A stretch of DNA of 64,000 nt from Gordonia sp. KTR9 (GCF_000143885.2 NC_018581.1:5146001-5210000); one strand, 5' to 3'; counted from the first letter of the stretch, positions 1-8,939 are shown. The notes: a model not told the origin generated them from the letters alone. A program made the numbers and translations.

Positions 1-598
1 ACTCGATCAGGGACGCCGCCATCTGGAGTTCCTGATCGCGGATCTCGGTGTCGTCGTCGAGGAAGCCGAAGTCGGGTTTACGGACCTCGTCGGGCCACAA
101 CAGGGTTTGGAGCGTCATCACGCCGTCGACGACACGCAGCGCGGCCACGCGGGTGCGGTTGCGCAGGGTGAACGTGGCGATAGCCAGCCGGTCCGTCTCC
201 TCCAGCGCTTTCGCCAGCAGGACGTAGGCCTTCGGCGACTTCGACGACGGCTCGAGATAGTAGGGCTTGTCGAAGTAGATCGGGTCCACCTGCTCGGCGG
301 GCACGAACTCCAGGATCGAGATCTCGGGGCTCTTCTGCACCGGCAGCGACGCGAGGTCTTCCTTGGTGAGGATCACCGTCTCGCCGGACTCGGCTTCGTA
401 GGCGTTGGCGATGTCGCCGTAGTCGACCTCGCTGTCGGTGCCCTCGCGCACGCGGCGATAGCGGATGCGGGTGCCGTCCGACGAGTCGACCTGGTAGGAC
501 TTGCGGTCGTGGCTCTCGGTCGCCGAATAGACCTTGACCGGCACATTGACCAGACCAAAGCTGAGGTCGCCCTTCCAGATCGAGCGCATGGATGCCAT
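1..598 (-). CDS. ku: Ku protein (non-homologous end joining), C-terminus cut by window
   Basis: The visible 199 residues form the N-terminal beta-barrel part of bacterial Ku, the homodimeric ring that binds DNA double-strand ends and recruits LigD. The start of the family is clear: MRSIWKGDLSFGLVNVPVKV, followed by YSATESHD, an RIRYRRV segment, and the YFDKPYYLEP and YVLLAKAL blocks. Two in-frame ATGs lie 9 bases apart (598 and 589). The inner one matches the usual Ku start, but neither has a well-spaced ribosome site. The gene points away from ligD, about 1.4 kb off with a three-gene cassette between. The C-terminal arm and tail lie outside the window. Confidence 0.95.
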   Translation of the reverse strand, partial: MASMRSIWKGDLSFGLVNVPVKVYSATESHDRKSYQVDSSDGTRIRYRRVREGTDSEVDYGDIANAYEAESGETVILTKEDLASLPVQKSPEISILEFVPAEQVDPIYFDKPYYLEPSSKSPKAYVLLAKALEETDRLAIATFTLRNRTRVAALRVVDGVMTLQTLLWPDEVRKPDFGFLDDDTEIRDQELQMAASLIE

Positions 599-781
599 TC
601 TGCCAGGACTTGGCCTCCGATGGCGGTAGGGAACGGCAATCCGGTGGGTGAGCACCGCTCCGGAGTGGATTTCCGGGTGTAGGCTTGGCGATACACCGGA
701 TCTCATATCTGGCGGCATTCTGCCAGCGCCCCGGTGCCGTATGGCCGCTCGACGTTGGCGGTCAGGCAGGGCGGTCGCCCA

Positions 782-1207
782 ATGATCACCACCTCGCGAA
801 TTCTCGACACCGCCCCACGCAGCCGTCTGTACGGACACACCGGGGACTATCACCGCGCGCGTCCCGGGCATTCTCACCATCCGGACATCGTCGTCTCCGG
901 TATCCAGGAGGAGGATTCTCGGCGTGTACCCGGTGACACGCTGGCCGAATGGGACGTCTGGTTCGCCCCCGCCACCGCCGCGACCCCGGGACGACCCGTC
1001 GGTGATGTGCTCGCCCGGCGCAACGTGAGACGCTCCCGCCATTCACGCACAGCGACTGTCGACGACGACTCCCACCCGGTCATCCTCTTGGCGACCGACG
1101 TCCACCGGTCGTTCGCCGAAGAGATCTGGCAGCGCGTGATCCTGGCGGCAGAACGCGGCGGGACTCTCTCGGATGTGCTGATCGAAGCGGACTCGGCACG
1201 CCGATGA
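782..1207 (+). CDS. hypothetical protein, first gene of three-gene cassette
   Basis: An unrecognised protein of about 141 residues that is rich in Arg and His in its first half. The second half (SHPVILLATDVHRSFAEEIW and on) looks folded and contains a probable helix. An upstream ATG at 734 would add 16 residues; 782 was chosen because a purine-rich stretch precedes it, but this is weak. The stop overlaps the next gene in an ATGA, and that gene overlaps the DUF5994 gene the same way, so the three are probably translationally coupled. No function can be assigned. Confidence 0.55.
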   Translation: MITTSRILDTAPRSRLYGHTGDYHRARPGHSHHPDIVVSGIQEEDSRRVPGDTLAEWDVWFAPATAATPGRPVGDVLARRNVRRSRHSRTATVDDDSHPVILLATDVHRSFAEEIWQRVILAAERGGTLSDVLIEADSARR

Positions 1208-1470
1208 CGACACGAACCGATCTCCCGCCCATCACCCGCAAGCTCAACTCCCAGCTCCTCGGCCTCGCCGCCGGCAGCTCGCTCGACCCCGAGACCGCGG
1301 CTGTGATCAAGGACCTCGGCGCCCACATACTCAGCGCCGTGGCGGAATTGGAGAACGACCTCATCATCGCCAAGGCCGCAACTTCCTCCCCCTCCCCCGC
1401 CGCCCCCTCCGCCTCTGCGCTCCCGGCGAATGGCCGGAACGGACATCAACCCCAGGAAAGCACCTCATGA
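1204..1470 (+). CDS. small hypothetical protein, second gene of cassette
   Basis: 88 residues. The first 60 look helical (RKLNSQLLGLAAGSSLDPET, then IKDLGAHILSAVAELENDLI). The C-terminal 30 are a low-complexity Ala/Pro/Ser tail. It begins inside the stop of the preceding gene (ATGA) and its own stop overlaps the start of the DUF5994 gene (ATGA at 1467). The coupling on both sides is the main support that it is real. The family is not recognised; a small helical partner of the DUF5994 protein is possible but only inferred. Confidence 0.6.
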   Translation: MTTRTDLPPITRKLNSQLLGLAAGSSLDPETAAVIKDLGAHILSAVAELENDLIIAKAATSSPSPAAPSASALPANGRNGHQPQESTS

Positions 1471-1880
1471 CTCCAGATGCCTCACCCTCGTCACGGATAC
1501 AGTTCAAACCCGCCGGATCAGACCGCGGCTCGGTCGACGGAGCGTGGTGGCCCCACACCCGAGACCTCGCCGACGAGACGCGCGCAATCGCACCCGCGAT
1601 CGAAGAACACCTGAAGCGACTCGAACGCGTCGGCTACGCCGTCCGCGATTGGGAATCCTCCGACACCACCAAGATCGCGATCGACGGAAAACGGATCAGT
1701 CTGGAAGGGTTCACGGTCTGGACACCGGCAACCGTCAGATTCACGGGCGCCGCGAATACGCTCACACTCGCGGTGATCCCCCCGGACACCGATGCACGGA
1801 CCGCGCGCGAGATCATGACGCGAGCCACCGACAAGCACAGCACCGGAAGCGCTTCGACGCTCCTCAACCCGCCGACATAG
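1467..1880 (+). CDS. DUF5994 family protein
   Basis: 137 residues with the actinobacterial DUF5994 pattern: an RIQFKPAG start, the invariant VDGAWWPHTRDLADE block (about residues 24-38), then an IDGKRISLEGF strand pair and the LTLAVIPPDTDA segment near residue 100. The biochemical role of the family is not known; members are usually small, soluble and present in several copies in mycolata. It closes the three-gene overlapping cassette and lies about 90 bp upstream of ligD on the same strand, so it could be co-transcribed with the repair ligase. Confidence 0.8.
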   Translation: MTPDASPSSRIQFKPAGSDRGSVDGAWWPHTRDLADETRAIAPAIEEHLKRLERVGYAVRDWESSDTTKIAIDGKRISLEGFTVWTPATVRFTGAANTLTLAVIPPDTDARTAREIMTRATDKHSTGSASTLLNPPT

Positions 1881-1969
1881 TCGGCGGGTCCGCCGGCGCC
1901 GCTTGTGGCGAGACAGCTGAATCCGCCGGCCGGTGACCCATCCAGCCGACATTGTGGACAATGGGGGAC

Positions 1970-4351
1970 ATGGCAGGCGGCGAGATTCTGGAGGTCGACG
2001 GCCGCCGGATCTCGATCACCAACCTCTCGAAGGTGCTCTATCCGGCGACCGGGACCCGCAAGTTCGAGGTCATCGACTACTACTCGCGCATCGCCGACGT
2101 CCTCCTCCCCCATGTACGCAATCGCCTGATCACCCGCAAGCGGTGGCCCAACGGCGTCGAATCGACCCCGTTCTTCGAGAAGAACGTCCCCGAGAGCGCG
2201 CCCGAATGGATTCGACGCCACGGCATCCAGCACAGTGAACGGGTCATCTCCTATGCGATGGCCGACGACCGCGCCACGCTGGTCTGGCTCGCCCAGATGG
2301 CCGTGCTCGAGATCCACACACCGCAGTGGCGGCTCCCCATGGGGCCCGACGGAGCGCCCATGGCCAACCGCATCGTCTTCGACCTCGATCCCGGTCCACG
2401 GGTGCCGCTGCACCGGACCGCGGAGGTCGCGTGCGAGATACGCAACTGGCTCGGCGGGGCGACCACCTACCCGGTGACCAGCGGCGGAAAGGGCATCCAC
2501 CTCTACGCACGGCTTCCCAAACCCGTGACGTCCGACGCGGCGCGCAAGGTGGCACAAGAGGTCGCCAACGAGTTCGCGCGCCAGCACAGCGATTTCATCA
2601 CCGCCAAGATGTCCAAGTCGCTGCGCGACGACAAGGTCTTCATCGACTGGAGCCAGAACAACGCCGCCAAGACCACCCTCGCCCCCTACTCGCTGCGTGG
2701 TCGCGAGCAACCGTGGGTGGCGGCGCCGCGCACCTGGGAGGAGATGGAGGACCCGAAGCTCTCCCAGCTGCTCTACACCGAGGTGCTCGACCGGGTCGAC
2801 GAGTTCGGCGATCTCCTCGACGGTCTCGACGACCCCTACCGCGACGCCGATGACGGCGGGTCGGAACCCGTTGTCGAGCCCGCGGCGGGCCAGGTCATCA
2901 ATCTGAAGGAGTACCGGCGCAAGCGCGACCAGTCGAAGACGCCCGAGCCTTTCGGCGACGAGGTGTACCGGCAGCGCGTGGAGTCCGAGAGTCCCTCCGA
3001 TGAGCCCGATTCCACGGACTCCCCGACGGACCGGGCACCGATCTTCGTGATCCAGGAACACCACGCCCGACGCCTGCACTACGACTTCCGCCTCGAGCAC
3101 GACGGCGTCCTGGTGTCGTGGGCGGTGCCGAAGAACCTGCCCACCGATCCCGATCAGAACCGGCTCGCGGTGCAGACCGAGGACCACCCCATGGACTACG
3201 CCGACTTCGAAGGCGACATCCCGGCGGGCGAATACGGCGGCGGGCACGTGTCCATCTGGGACAAGGGCACATTCGAGCTCGAGAAGTGGCGGGACAAGGA
3301 GGTCATCGTCCGCCTGCACGGCGAGCGCGTCCAGGGGCGGTACGCGCTGATCCGAACCGGGGAGAAGAACTGGCTCGCCCACCTCATGAGCGACGAGCCG
3401 CGGCCGATCGTCCCCGACAGCCTCACCGATCCACGCCCGATGCTCGCAACCGATGAGTCGATCGACGGTCTCAACGGCCGCGACTGGGCGTTCGAGGGGA
3501 AGTGGGACGGGTACCGGTTGCTCATCCGCTCGGTCGGCGGCGACTTCCGGCTCACCTCCCGATCAGGCATCGACATGACCGCCGACTTCCCCGAACTCGC
3601 CGGTCTCGCAGACGATCTCGGGCTCATGGACGTGGTACTCGACGGCGAGGTCGTCGCCATCGACTCCTCCGGACGCACCAACTTCACCCTCCTGACCTCG
3701 CGCCGGCACACCGACGAGCCGTACGCGCTGCGGTTACACCTGTTCGACATCCTGTTCCTCAACGGCTCGTCGCTGCTGCGCAAGCCGTGGTCGGTCCGGC
3801 GCGAGCTCCTCGAGGAACTCGCACCTGCGTTCCGCAACTCCGCCTTCGTCGAAGTTCCGCCGCTGCTCCCCGGCCCGGGATCGGCCGCTGTCGAGTACAG
3901 CCGCGAACACAATCTCGAAGGCGTTGTCGCCAAACGCCGCAACTCGGTGTACCAGCAGGGGCGCCGGTCGACGACCTGGCTGAAGCACAAGAACTGGAGC
4001 GACATCGAGGTCGTCGTCGGCGGATATCGACCGGGGCGCGGCAACCGCGCGCACACCATCGGGTCCCTGCTGATCGGTCTGCCCGAGGAGACGGGACTGC
4101 GCTACGTCGGTCGGGTCGGCACCGGTTTCACCGACGCCCAGCTGCGTTCGCTCGCCGAGGAACTCGGCCCGTTGGAGATCTCGCGGTCGCCGTTCCTGGA
4201 CAAACTCGACCGCCCGGTCGAGTCGAGTGCGGTGTGGGTGCTCCCCAAGATCGTCGGCGAGGTCCGTTTCATGGACTGGACGACGGCCGGGCACCTGCGT
4301 CACCCCAGCTGGCGGGGAATCCGCCGGGACAAACTGCCCGGTGACCTCTGA
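1970..4351 (+). CDS. ligD: DNA ligase D (polymerase-phosphoesterase-ligase)
   Basis: A three-domain NHEJ ligase of about 793 residues in the mycobacterial order. An archaeo-eukaryotic primase-type polymerase is N-terminal (about 1-290, including IVFDLDPGP with metal-binding aspartates, and TSGGKGIHLY). A 3'-phosphoesterase follows (about 345-480, HHARRLHYDFRLEHDG). The ATP-dependent ligase is C-terminal, with the adenylated lysine near residue 511 in FEGKWDGYR, GEVVAID, and the VVGGYRPGRG and KIVGEVRF blocks of the OB fold. It seals breaks held by Ku and can add ribonucleotides. In-frame ATGs at 1952 and 1961 are alternative starts; the ribosome site is poor for all three. Confidence 0.96.
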   Translation: MAGGEILEVDGRRISITNLSKVLYPATGTRKFEVIDYYSRIADVLLPHVRNRLITRKRWPNGVESTPFFEKNVPESAPEWIRRHGIQHSERVISYAMADDRATLVWLAQMAVLEIHTPQWRLPMGPDGAPMANRIVFDLDPGPRVPLHRTAEVACEIRNWLGGATTYPVTSGGKGIHLYARLPKPVTSDAARKVAQEVANEFARQHSDFITAKMSKSLRDDKVFIDWSQNNAAKTTLAPYSLRGREQPWVAAPRTWEEMEDPKLSQLLYTEVLDRVDEFGDLLDGLDDPYRDADDGGSEPVVEPAAGQVINLKEYRRKRDQSKTPEPFGDEVYRQRVESESPSDEPDSTDSPTDRAPIFVIQEHHARRLHYDFRLEHDGVLVSWAVPKNLPTDPDQNRLAVQTEDHPMDYADFEGDIPAGEYGGGHVSIWDKGTFELEKWRDKEVIVRLHGERVQGRYALIRTGEKNWLAHLMSDEPRPIVPDSLTDPRPMLATDESIDGLNGRDWAFEGKWDGYRLLIRSVGGDFRLTSRSGIDMTADFPELAGLADDLGLMDVVLDGEVVAIDSSGRTNFTLLTSRRHTDEPYALRLHLFDILFLNGSSLLRKPWSVRRELLEELAPAFRNSAFVEVPPLLPGPGSAAVEYSREHNLEGVVAKRRNSVYQQGRRSTTWLKHKNWSDIEVVVGGYRPGRGNRAHTIGSLLIGLPEETGLRYVGRVGTGFTDAQLRSLAEELGPLEISRSPFLDKLDRPVESSAVWVLPKIVGEVRFMDWTTAGHLRHPSWRGIRRDKLPGDL

Positions 4352-4393
4352 GCTGCGACGGCACTGCGACCGGACGAGAACAGGAGCGTGGAC

Positions 4394-5158
4394 ATGACCG
4401 GCGAGACGATCACCATCGCCGCGGCCGACGATGACACCGATGCCTATGTGGCCCGGCCTGACTCGTCGTCACCCGGCGCCCTTCTACCCGGCGTGCTGTT
4501 CCTCACCGACGTGATCGGACTACGACCTCGGATCGAGGCCATGGCCGACCGCATCGCGTCGTGGGGTTATGTCGTGCTGGTACCGCACCTGTTCCACCGG
4601 TTCGGGTCCCCCGCCGACTGGGCACCCACCGAGGATCTCCTGCTGCCCGAGGCTCGGGCCGCGTTCTTCGGATCCGCGATGCCTCGGGCGCGGACCCTCA
4701 CCCCCGACGCGGTGCGCCCCGACCTCGTCGCCTACCTCGACGCGCTGCGCTCCCTGCCGGGCGTCGCGCCCGGCCCGATCGGTGTCACCGGCTACTGCAT
4801 GGGCGGTCGGCTCGCGCTGAACATCGCAGCCGCCCGGCCCGACGATGTGGCCGCGGTCGGCATGTTCCACACCGGCGAACTCGTCACCGACGACCACGAC
4901 AGTCCGCACCTGCATCTGGTCGGCATCAACGCATTCGTCCTCGCGATCCACGCCGACAGGGACCGGTCGCTACCCGCCATGGCAGTGGCCCAGTTCGAAC
5001 ACGCCCTGATCGGCGGGGGCGTGGCGCATTCGGCGACCGTCTACCCCGGTGCACCGCATGGCTATACGATGTCCGACCTGGAGGCCTACCACCACGAGGC
5101 CTGCGAACATCACTTCACCGAACTCGAGGCCCTGTTCGGCAGGACCTTGTCCGAGTGA
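4394..5158 (+). CDS. dienelactone hydrolase family protein
   Basis: An alpha/beta hydrolase of 254 residues. The cysteine nucleophile sits in GVTGYCMGGR, the hallmark that separates dienelactone hydrolases from serine esterases. The acid and histidine are probably in the IHADRD and PGAPHGYTM segments. Family members open cyclic enol-lactones in aromatic degradation, but many actinobacterial paralogues have unknown substrates. The ATG at 4394 was chosen over a GTG at 4388 because GGAG at 4383-4386 is well spaced only from the ATG. It follows ligD by 42 bp and may be read through from it. No aromatic pathway genes are nearby. Confidence 0.9.
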   Translation: MTGETITIAAADDDTDAYVARPDSSSPGALLPGVLFLTDVIGLRPRIEAMADRIASWGYVVLVPHLFHRFGSPADWAPTEDLLLPEARAAFFGSAMPRARTLTPDAVRPDLVAYLDALRSLPGVAPGPIGVTGYCMGGRLALNIAAARPDDVAAVGMFHTGELVTDDHDSPHLHLVGINAFVLAIHADRDRSLPAMAVAQFEHALIGGGVAHSATVYPGAPHGYTMSDLEAYHHEACEHHFTELEALFGRTLSE

Positions 5159-5274
5159 GTCGGTCGCGGCACGTGGCCGGACAACCGGCAATGAGATGCG
5201 CTGTCGCTGCGACGTTCACAGCCAATCCACAGAGGATTCCGAACCCGACCACACTACGAGTCCACTCTCGACAC

Positions 5275-5571
5275 ATGAGAAGAAGCAAGAACACCGTCTC
5301 CGTCCCGCTCGTGGTCCTCGAAGATCCCGCCGCCATCGATTACGCCCACGCCCTGTTCCGCCTCGACATCCCGGTGGCCGTCGTCAGCAGCGAGTACTCC
5401 GCCGTCTTGCCGTTCATGGTGGGAAACAACGGGTACACGACGGCACTCGTCGCCGATGTCGACGATCCCGAGCAGCTCGCCGAGGCGATCGTGATCATCG
5501 AACGGCGCTTCGGCCGAGTCGATTCCGTGATCCGCTACGCCACCGATCTCCCCACCGCCCGCGCCTCCTGA
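5275..5571 (+). CDS. small hypothetical protein resembling an SDR fragment
   Basis: 98 residues beginning MRRSKNTVSVPLVVLEDPAA. The body has alternating strand and helix character, with ADVDDPEQLAEAIVIIERRF followed by GRVDSVIRYA. This recalls the DVTDPEQV...FGRVDVLVNNA stretch of short-chain dehydrogenases, but the glycine-rich cofactor motif and the catalytic YxxxK are absent. It is therefore either a degenerate SDR-like fold or an unrelated small protein. A purine-poor 116-bp gap precedes it. Confidence that it is expressed is moderate. Confidence 0.5.
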   Translation: MRRSKNTVSVPLVVLEDPAAIDYAHALFRLDIPVAVVSSEYSAVLPFMVGNNGYTTALVADVDDPEQLAEAIVIIERRFGRVDSVIRYATDLPTARAS

Positions 5572-5604
5572 GGATCACGGACCCACCTCTGGGATCAGGC
5601 CTCC

Positions 5605-7311
5605 TCACGAGGCGGGCGTCGACCCCGGTGCACCGATCGGGCGCCCTTGGCGCAGCGGGAGTTCCTTCCACGTGATCGTGCCGATGATGGCCAGCAGCGA
5701 GATGATCGACACCGCCAGGAACACGCGGTCCATCGAGTCGGCGAAGCCCTCCTTGATCGGCTGTGCCACCTCGGTGGGCAGCTTCTCGATCACGGAGGTG
5801 TCACTCATGACGCTGTCCGACGATCCGGCCGCGGCGCCGGGGTTCTGCGCGGCCGCGATGAGCGACTGTCCGAACGCGCTGACTTGCGGGTCGCTGCTCT
5901 GGGAGGCCTCCACGACCGCGGCCCGGTACTCGGGCTGGGCTGCCGCGGCGACCATCTCGTCCTGGATGCTCGGCCCCATGAACGAGAACAGCATCGAGAA
6001 GAAGACCGCGACGCCGAGTGTCCCGCCGATCTGGCGGAAGAAGGTGGCGGTACCGGTGGACAGGCCCATGTCCGTGGGCGGCAGGATGTTCTGCATGGCC
6101 AGGGTGATCGGCTGCATCAGGTTGCCGAGACCGAAACCGAGCAGCGCCGCCATCAGCATGACCAGGTAGACCGGGGTGTCGGTGCCGACCAGGTGCAGCA
6201 GAAAGGTGGCGGCGGTGATCAGCACCGCGCCGATGATCGTGAAGATCTTGTAGCGGCCGGTACGGGAGATCAGCTGGCCCGACAGGATCGAGCCGGTCAT
6301 GAGACCGAGCACCATGGGCAGCATCTGCAACCCGGCGACCATCGGGCTCGATCCGCGGAGGACCTGAAAGTACTGCGGCAGCATCGAGATTCCGCCGAAC
6401 ATGACGGCACCGATGACGACCGAGATGATGATGCCCTGGCTGAACACCCGGTTCTGGAAGACGCGCAACGGAATCAGCGCGTCGTCGCCCATCTTGTGCT
6501 CGATCCAGATGAACGCGGCGATACCGAGCACGCCGATCACGTAGCAGAGAATCGAGAGCCCGGAGCTCCAACCCCATTGGCGCCCTTGTTCGGCGACGAT
6601 GAGCAGCGGCGCCACCGCGACGGCGAGCGCTGTCGCGCCCCAGTAGTCGGTACGCCCGCCGACACCCTTCTGCTGGTCGTAGTTGAGCACCTTGTAGACC
6701 ACGAAGAGTGCGACGAGGCCGATCGGCACGTTCACGAGGAACACCCAGCGCCAGCCGGCCACCCACAGAATCGTCGTCTGGCCGGCGAACAGGCCACCGA
6801 GGACCGGGCCGAGAACACTGGAGGTACCGAACACGGCGAGGAAGTAGCCCTGGTACTTCGCACGTTCGCGCGGCGGCACGATGTCGCCGATGGTGGTCAA
6901 GGCGAGGGTCATCAGCCCGCCCGCGCCGAGTCCCTGGAAAGCGCGGAACGCGGCCAGCTCGTACATCGACGTGGCGATCGTGCACAGCAACGAACCGACG
7001 ATGAAGATCGAGATCGCCAGCAGGAAGAACGGTTTGCGGCCGTAGAGGTCGGACAGTTTGCCGTACAGGGGTGTCACGATCGTCGCGGTGACGAGGTAGG
7101 CCGTGGTCACCCAGGCCTGCATGTCGTAGCCCTGCAGGTCGTCGGCGATGGTCCGGATCGCAGTCGACACGATGGTCTGGTCGAGCGCGGCTAGGAACAT
7201 GCCCATCATGAGTCCGGCCAGGATGGTCAGGATCTGGCGATGGGTCAGTCCGGCACCGGCGACCTCATCGTCGTGGGCCACTGTGTCGGCGCCCGACGGG
7301 GAGTCTGTCAT
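5605..7311 (-). CDS. MFS drug exporter, DHA2 (EmrB/QacA) family
   Basis: A polytopic transporter of about 568 residues with the 14-helix DHA2 layout. Motif C-like and loop signatures are visible: MFLAALDQTIVSTAIRTI in helix 1, YGKLSDLYGRKP in the helix 2-3 loop, and FRAFQGLGAG in helix 4. These proteins export lipophilic drugs or dyes with proton antiport across the plasma membrane. The ATG at 7311 was chosen because AAAGGACGACA lies just upstream; an earlier in-frame start at 7383 would run into marR. The gene starts 19 bp after marR, so the two form an operon. Confidence 0.93.
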   Translation of the reverse strand: MTDSPSGADTVAHDDEVAGAGLTHRQILTILAGLMMGMFLAALDQTIVSTAIRTIADDLQGYDMQAWVTTAYLVTATIVTPLYGKLSDLYGRKPFFLLAISIFIVGSLLCTIATSMYELAAFRAFQGLGAGGLMTLALTTIGDIVPPRERAKYQGYFLAVFGTSSVLGPVLGGLFAGQTTILWVAGWRWVFLVNVPIGLVALFVVYKVLNYDQQKGVGGRTDYWGATALAVAVAPLLIVAEQGRQWGWSSGLSILCYVIGVLGIAAFIWIEHKMGDDALIPLRVFQNRVFSQGIIISVVIGAVMFGGISMLPQYFQVLRGSSPMVAGLQMLPMVLGLMTGSILSGQLISRTGRYKIFTIIGAVLITAATFLLHLVGTDTPVYLVMLMAALLGFGLGNLMQPITLAMQNILPPTDMGLSTGTATFFRQIGGTLGVAVFFSMLFSFMGPSIQDEMVAAAAQPEYRAAVVEASQSSDPQVSAFGQSLIAAAQNPGAAAGSSDSVMSDTSVIEKLPTEVAQPIKEGFADSMDRVFLAVSIISLLAIIGTITWKELPLRQGRPIGAPGSTPAS

Positions 7312-7330
7312 TGTCGTCCTTTCACGGGTT

Positions 7331-7825
7331 TCATGCATCCGCGTCCGGCGTGCGGGCTGGGCACGCCGGGTTGAGGGCCGCATCGGCAGCGTCGACGAAT
7401 CGTCCGAGAAGCCTGACCAGGGTGTGCAGTTCGTCGTCCGACCAATCCGCCATCACGCCGGCCATCGCTGATCGCCGGATCTCGCGCATACCCAGGACGC
7501 GGTCCCGGCCCGCGTCGGTGATGACGAGCAGGGTGGCGCGGCCGTCGTCGGGGTCCGCCTCACGGCGGATCAGTCCGTGGTCCACGAGCTGTGCCACGTG
7601 ACGACTCACCGTCGACGGATCGGCACTCATCGCCTCGGCGAGCTCACGGGATCGCATCGATCGTCGGGACAGCGGGAACAGTGCCTTGAACGCTGCCGCC
7701 TCGAACTCACCCTCGCGCGTCCGGAACGTGGTGTGGACCGCCCGCTCGCGGATCCGCACGAACCGCTGCAGCGTCTCGAACAGGTCGTCGAACGCCTGGT
7801 GATCGAGAGCCGGCACAGCACTCAC
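7331..7825 (-). CDS. MarR family transcriptional regulator
   Basis: A dimeric winged-helix repressor of 164 residues. The DNA-binding core is SRELAEAMSADPSTVSRHVAQLVDHGLIRREADPDDGRA (about residues 60-98), with the recognition helix around STVSRHVAQL and the wing around DPDDGRA. MarR proteins commonly repress a neighbouring exporter and release DNA on binding small phenolic ligands. It is followed at 19 bp by the DHA2 exporter and preceded by two adjacent palindromes 29-57 bp before its start, which fits autoregulation. Confidence 0.93.
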   Translation of the reverse strand: MSAVPALDHQAFDDLFETLQRFVRIRERAVHTTFRTREGEFEAAAFKALFPLSRRSMRSRELAEAMSADPSTVSRHVAQLVDHGLIRREADPDDGRATLLVITDAGRDRVLGMREIRRSAMAGVMADWSDDELHTLVRLLGRFVDAADAALNPACPARTPDADA

Positions 7826-7853
7826 CTCCGGGCGACGTCTTTACTTTCACTTT

Positions 7854-7882
7854 GCAATTAGTTGCGGTGTGCAACTAGTTGC
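7854..7882. promoter_or_regulatory. paired palindromes, probable MarR operators
   Basis: Two 12-bp elements, GCAATTAGTTGC (7854-7865) and GCAACTAGTTGC (7871-7882), are separated by 5 bp. The second is a perfect palindrome and the first differs by one base. They lie just upstream of the marR start at 7825, with centres 17 bp apart. This is the size and position expected for sites where a MarR dimer would block its own promoter. Assignment is by position and symmetry only. Confidence 0.7.
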
Positions 7883-7973
7883 CGAACGCAAGTGTGCACG
7901 CACACGGGAGAGAATGCAAACAGTTCGATGCCGGGGATCGGGTGGTCGCCCGGGGACGCACCCGAAGACAGCC

Positions 7974-8007
7974 GCCGACCTGCCAGGTCGGGGGTTGGCA
8001 GGTCGGC
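7974..8007. repeat. 12-bp perfect inverted repeat in divergent gap
   Basis: GCCGACCTGCCA (7974-7985) pairs perfectly with TGGCAGGTCGGC (7996-8007) across a 10-base loop. The left arm also forms part of the small palindrome GACCTGCCAGGTC. It lies in the roughly 300-bp gap (7883-8186) between the divergent marR and metallophosphoesterase genes. No other feature was seen in that gap apart from the MarR sites. It could be a leader hairpin or an operator; it has no U tract. Confidence 0.5.
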
Positions 8008-8186
8008 GACTCACCCACATGTCGCTCGCGGGCCGTCCGACGTTACCGGCGTCGATCGGAGAAGCGGGCTGAGCCACATCGGCGGCGCGGAAGTGCGTTG
8101 CGCCTCGTGGCGCAGTGGGCGATGCATCGCCGGACCCTGCCTGCGGTTAGCCTCGTGGGAGTCAGGAACCGTGACAGGAGCTCTTC

Positions 8187-8939
8187 GTGTTCGTTGTCGC
8201 CCACATCAGCGACCTGCATTTCAACGGGACGCGGTTCAATCGGGCCCGCATCCAGGCCGCACTGAGCTACATCAATGCTCGTGCCGCGGGCATCGACGTC
8301 CTGCTGGTGACCGGCGACATCGCCGATGAGGGTGCGGCCAGCGAGTACCGCGAGGCCCACGGGGTGCTCGACAGTCCGCTGCCGATGCTGATCACGGCCG
8401 GCAACCACGACGTCCGCGAACCGTTCAGCGCCGCCCTCATCGGCACCGAGACCTCCGGTCCGATCAATCACGCCCGGACGGTGCGCGGACGCGACGGTTC
8501 CGATGTTCTCTTCTTGATGTGTGACAGCTCCATACCCGGCCGCAACGACGGCCGCCTCGACGACGCGACGATCGCCTGGCTGTCGGACCGGCTCAGCGCT
8601 ACACCCTCGGACACCCCGGTGTTCATCGCTTTTCACCATCCGCCGGTCGAGTTGCACATGCCGTTCATGGACTCGATCCGCCAGTACGACGAGGACCGCC
8701 TCGCCGCCCTGGTCGGACAACACCCGAACATCGTCGCGTTCCTCTGCGGACACGCGCACACCCCGGCGGTGACCACCTTCGCCGAACGCCCGCTGTGCGT
8801 CGCGCCGGGTGTGTCGTCGACGCTCAACCTCCCATTCGAGGGCCGGGAGGTCGTCAATCGCGGTCAGCCGCCGGGGATCGCGTTCCACCTCTACGAGGAC
8901 GAGCGGTTCGTCACCCACTTCCGATCGGTGATGTTCTGA
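8187..8939 (+). CDS. calcineurin-like metallophosphoesterase (CpdA-like)
   Basis: 250 residues with the complete dimetal phosphoesterase motif set in order: DLH (residues 9-11), GDIAD (about 45), GNHD (about 73), FHHPP (about 150) and GHAHT (about 190). This class includes class III cyclic-nucleotide phosphodiesterases such as CpdA and Rv0805, so hydrolysis of cAMP or another phosphodiester is likely but not proven. The GTG at 8187 is favoured by ACAGGAG six bases upstream. It is divergent from marR and appears monocistronic. Confidence 0.9.
   Translation: MFVVAHISDLHFNGTRFNRARIQAALSYINARAAGIDVLLVTGDIADEGAASEYREAHGVLDSPLPMLITAGNHDVREPFSAALIGTETSGPINHARTVRGRDGSDVLFLMCDSSIPGRNDGRLDDATIAWLSDRLSATPSDTPVFIAFHHPPVELHMPFMDSIRQYDEDRLAALVGQHPNIVAFLCGHAHTPAVTTFAERPLCVAPGVSSTLNLPFEGREVVNRGQPPGIAFHLYEDERFVTHFRSVMF

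Noticed and set aside
1634-3382. 582-codon minus-strand frame opposite ligD
   Set aside because: It is a mirror of the ligD reading frame, a common effect in high-GC DNA; LigD motifs are unambiguous on the plus strand.
7868-7883. KstR-like core AACTAGTT in the marR upstream palindrome
   Set aside because: The AACNNGTT core is present, but the site is one of two near-identical GCAAYTAGTTGC elements tied to marR, and the outer consensus base does not match. MarR is the simpler reading.
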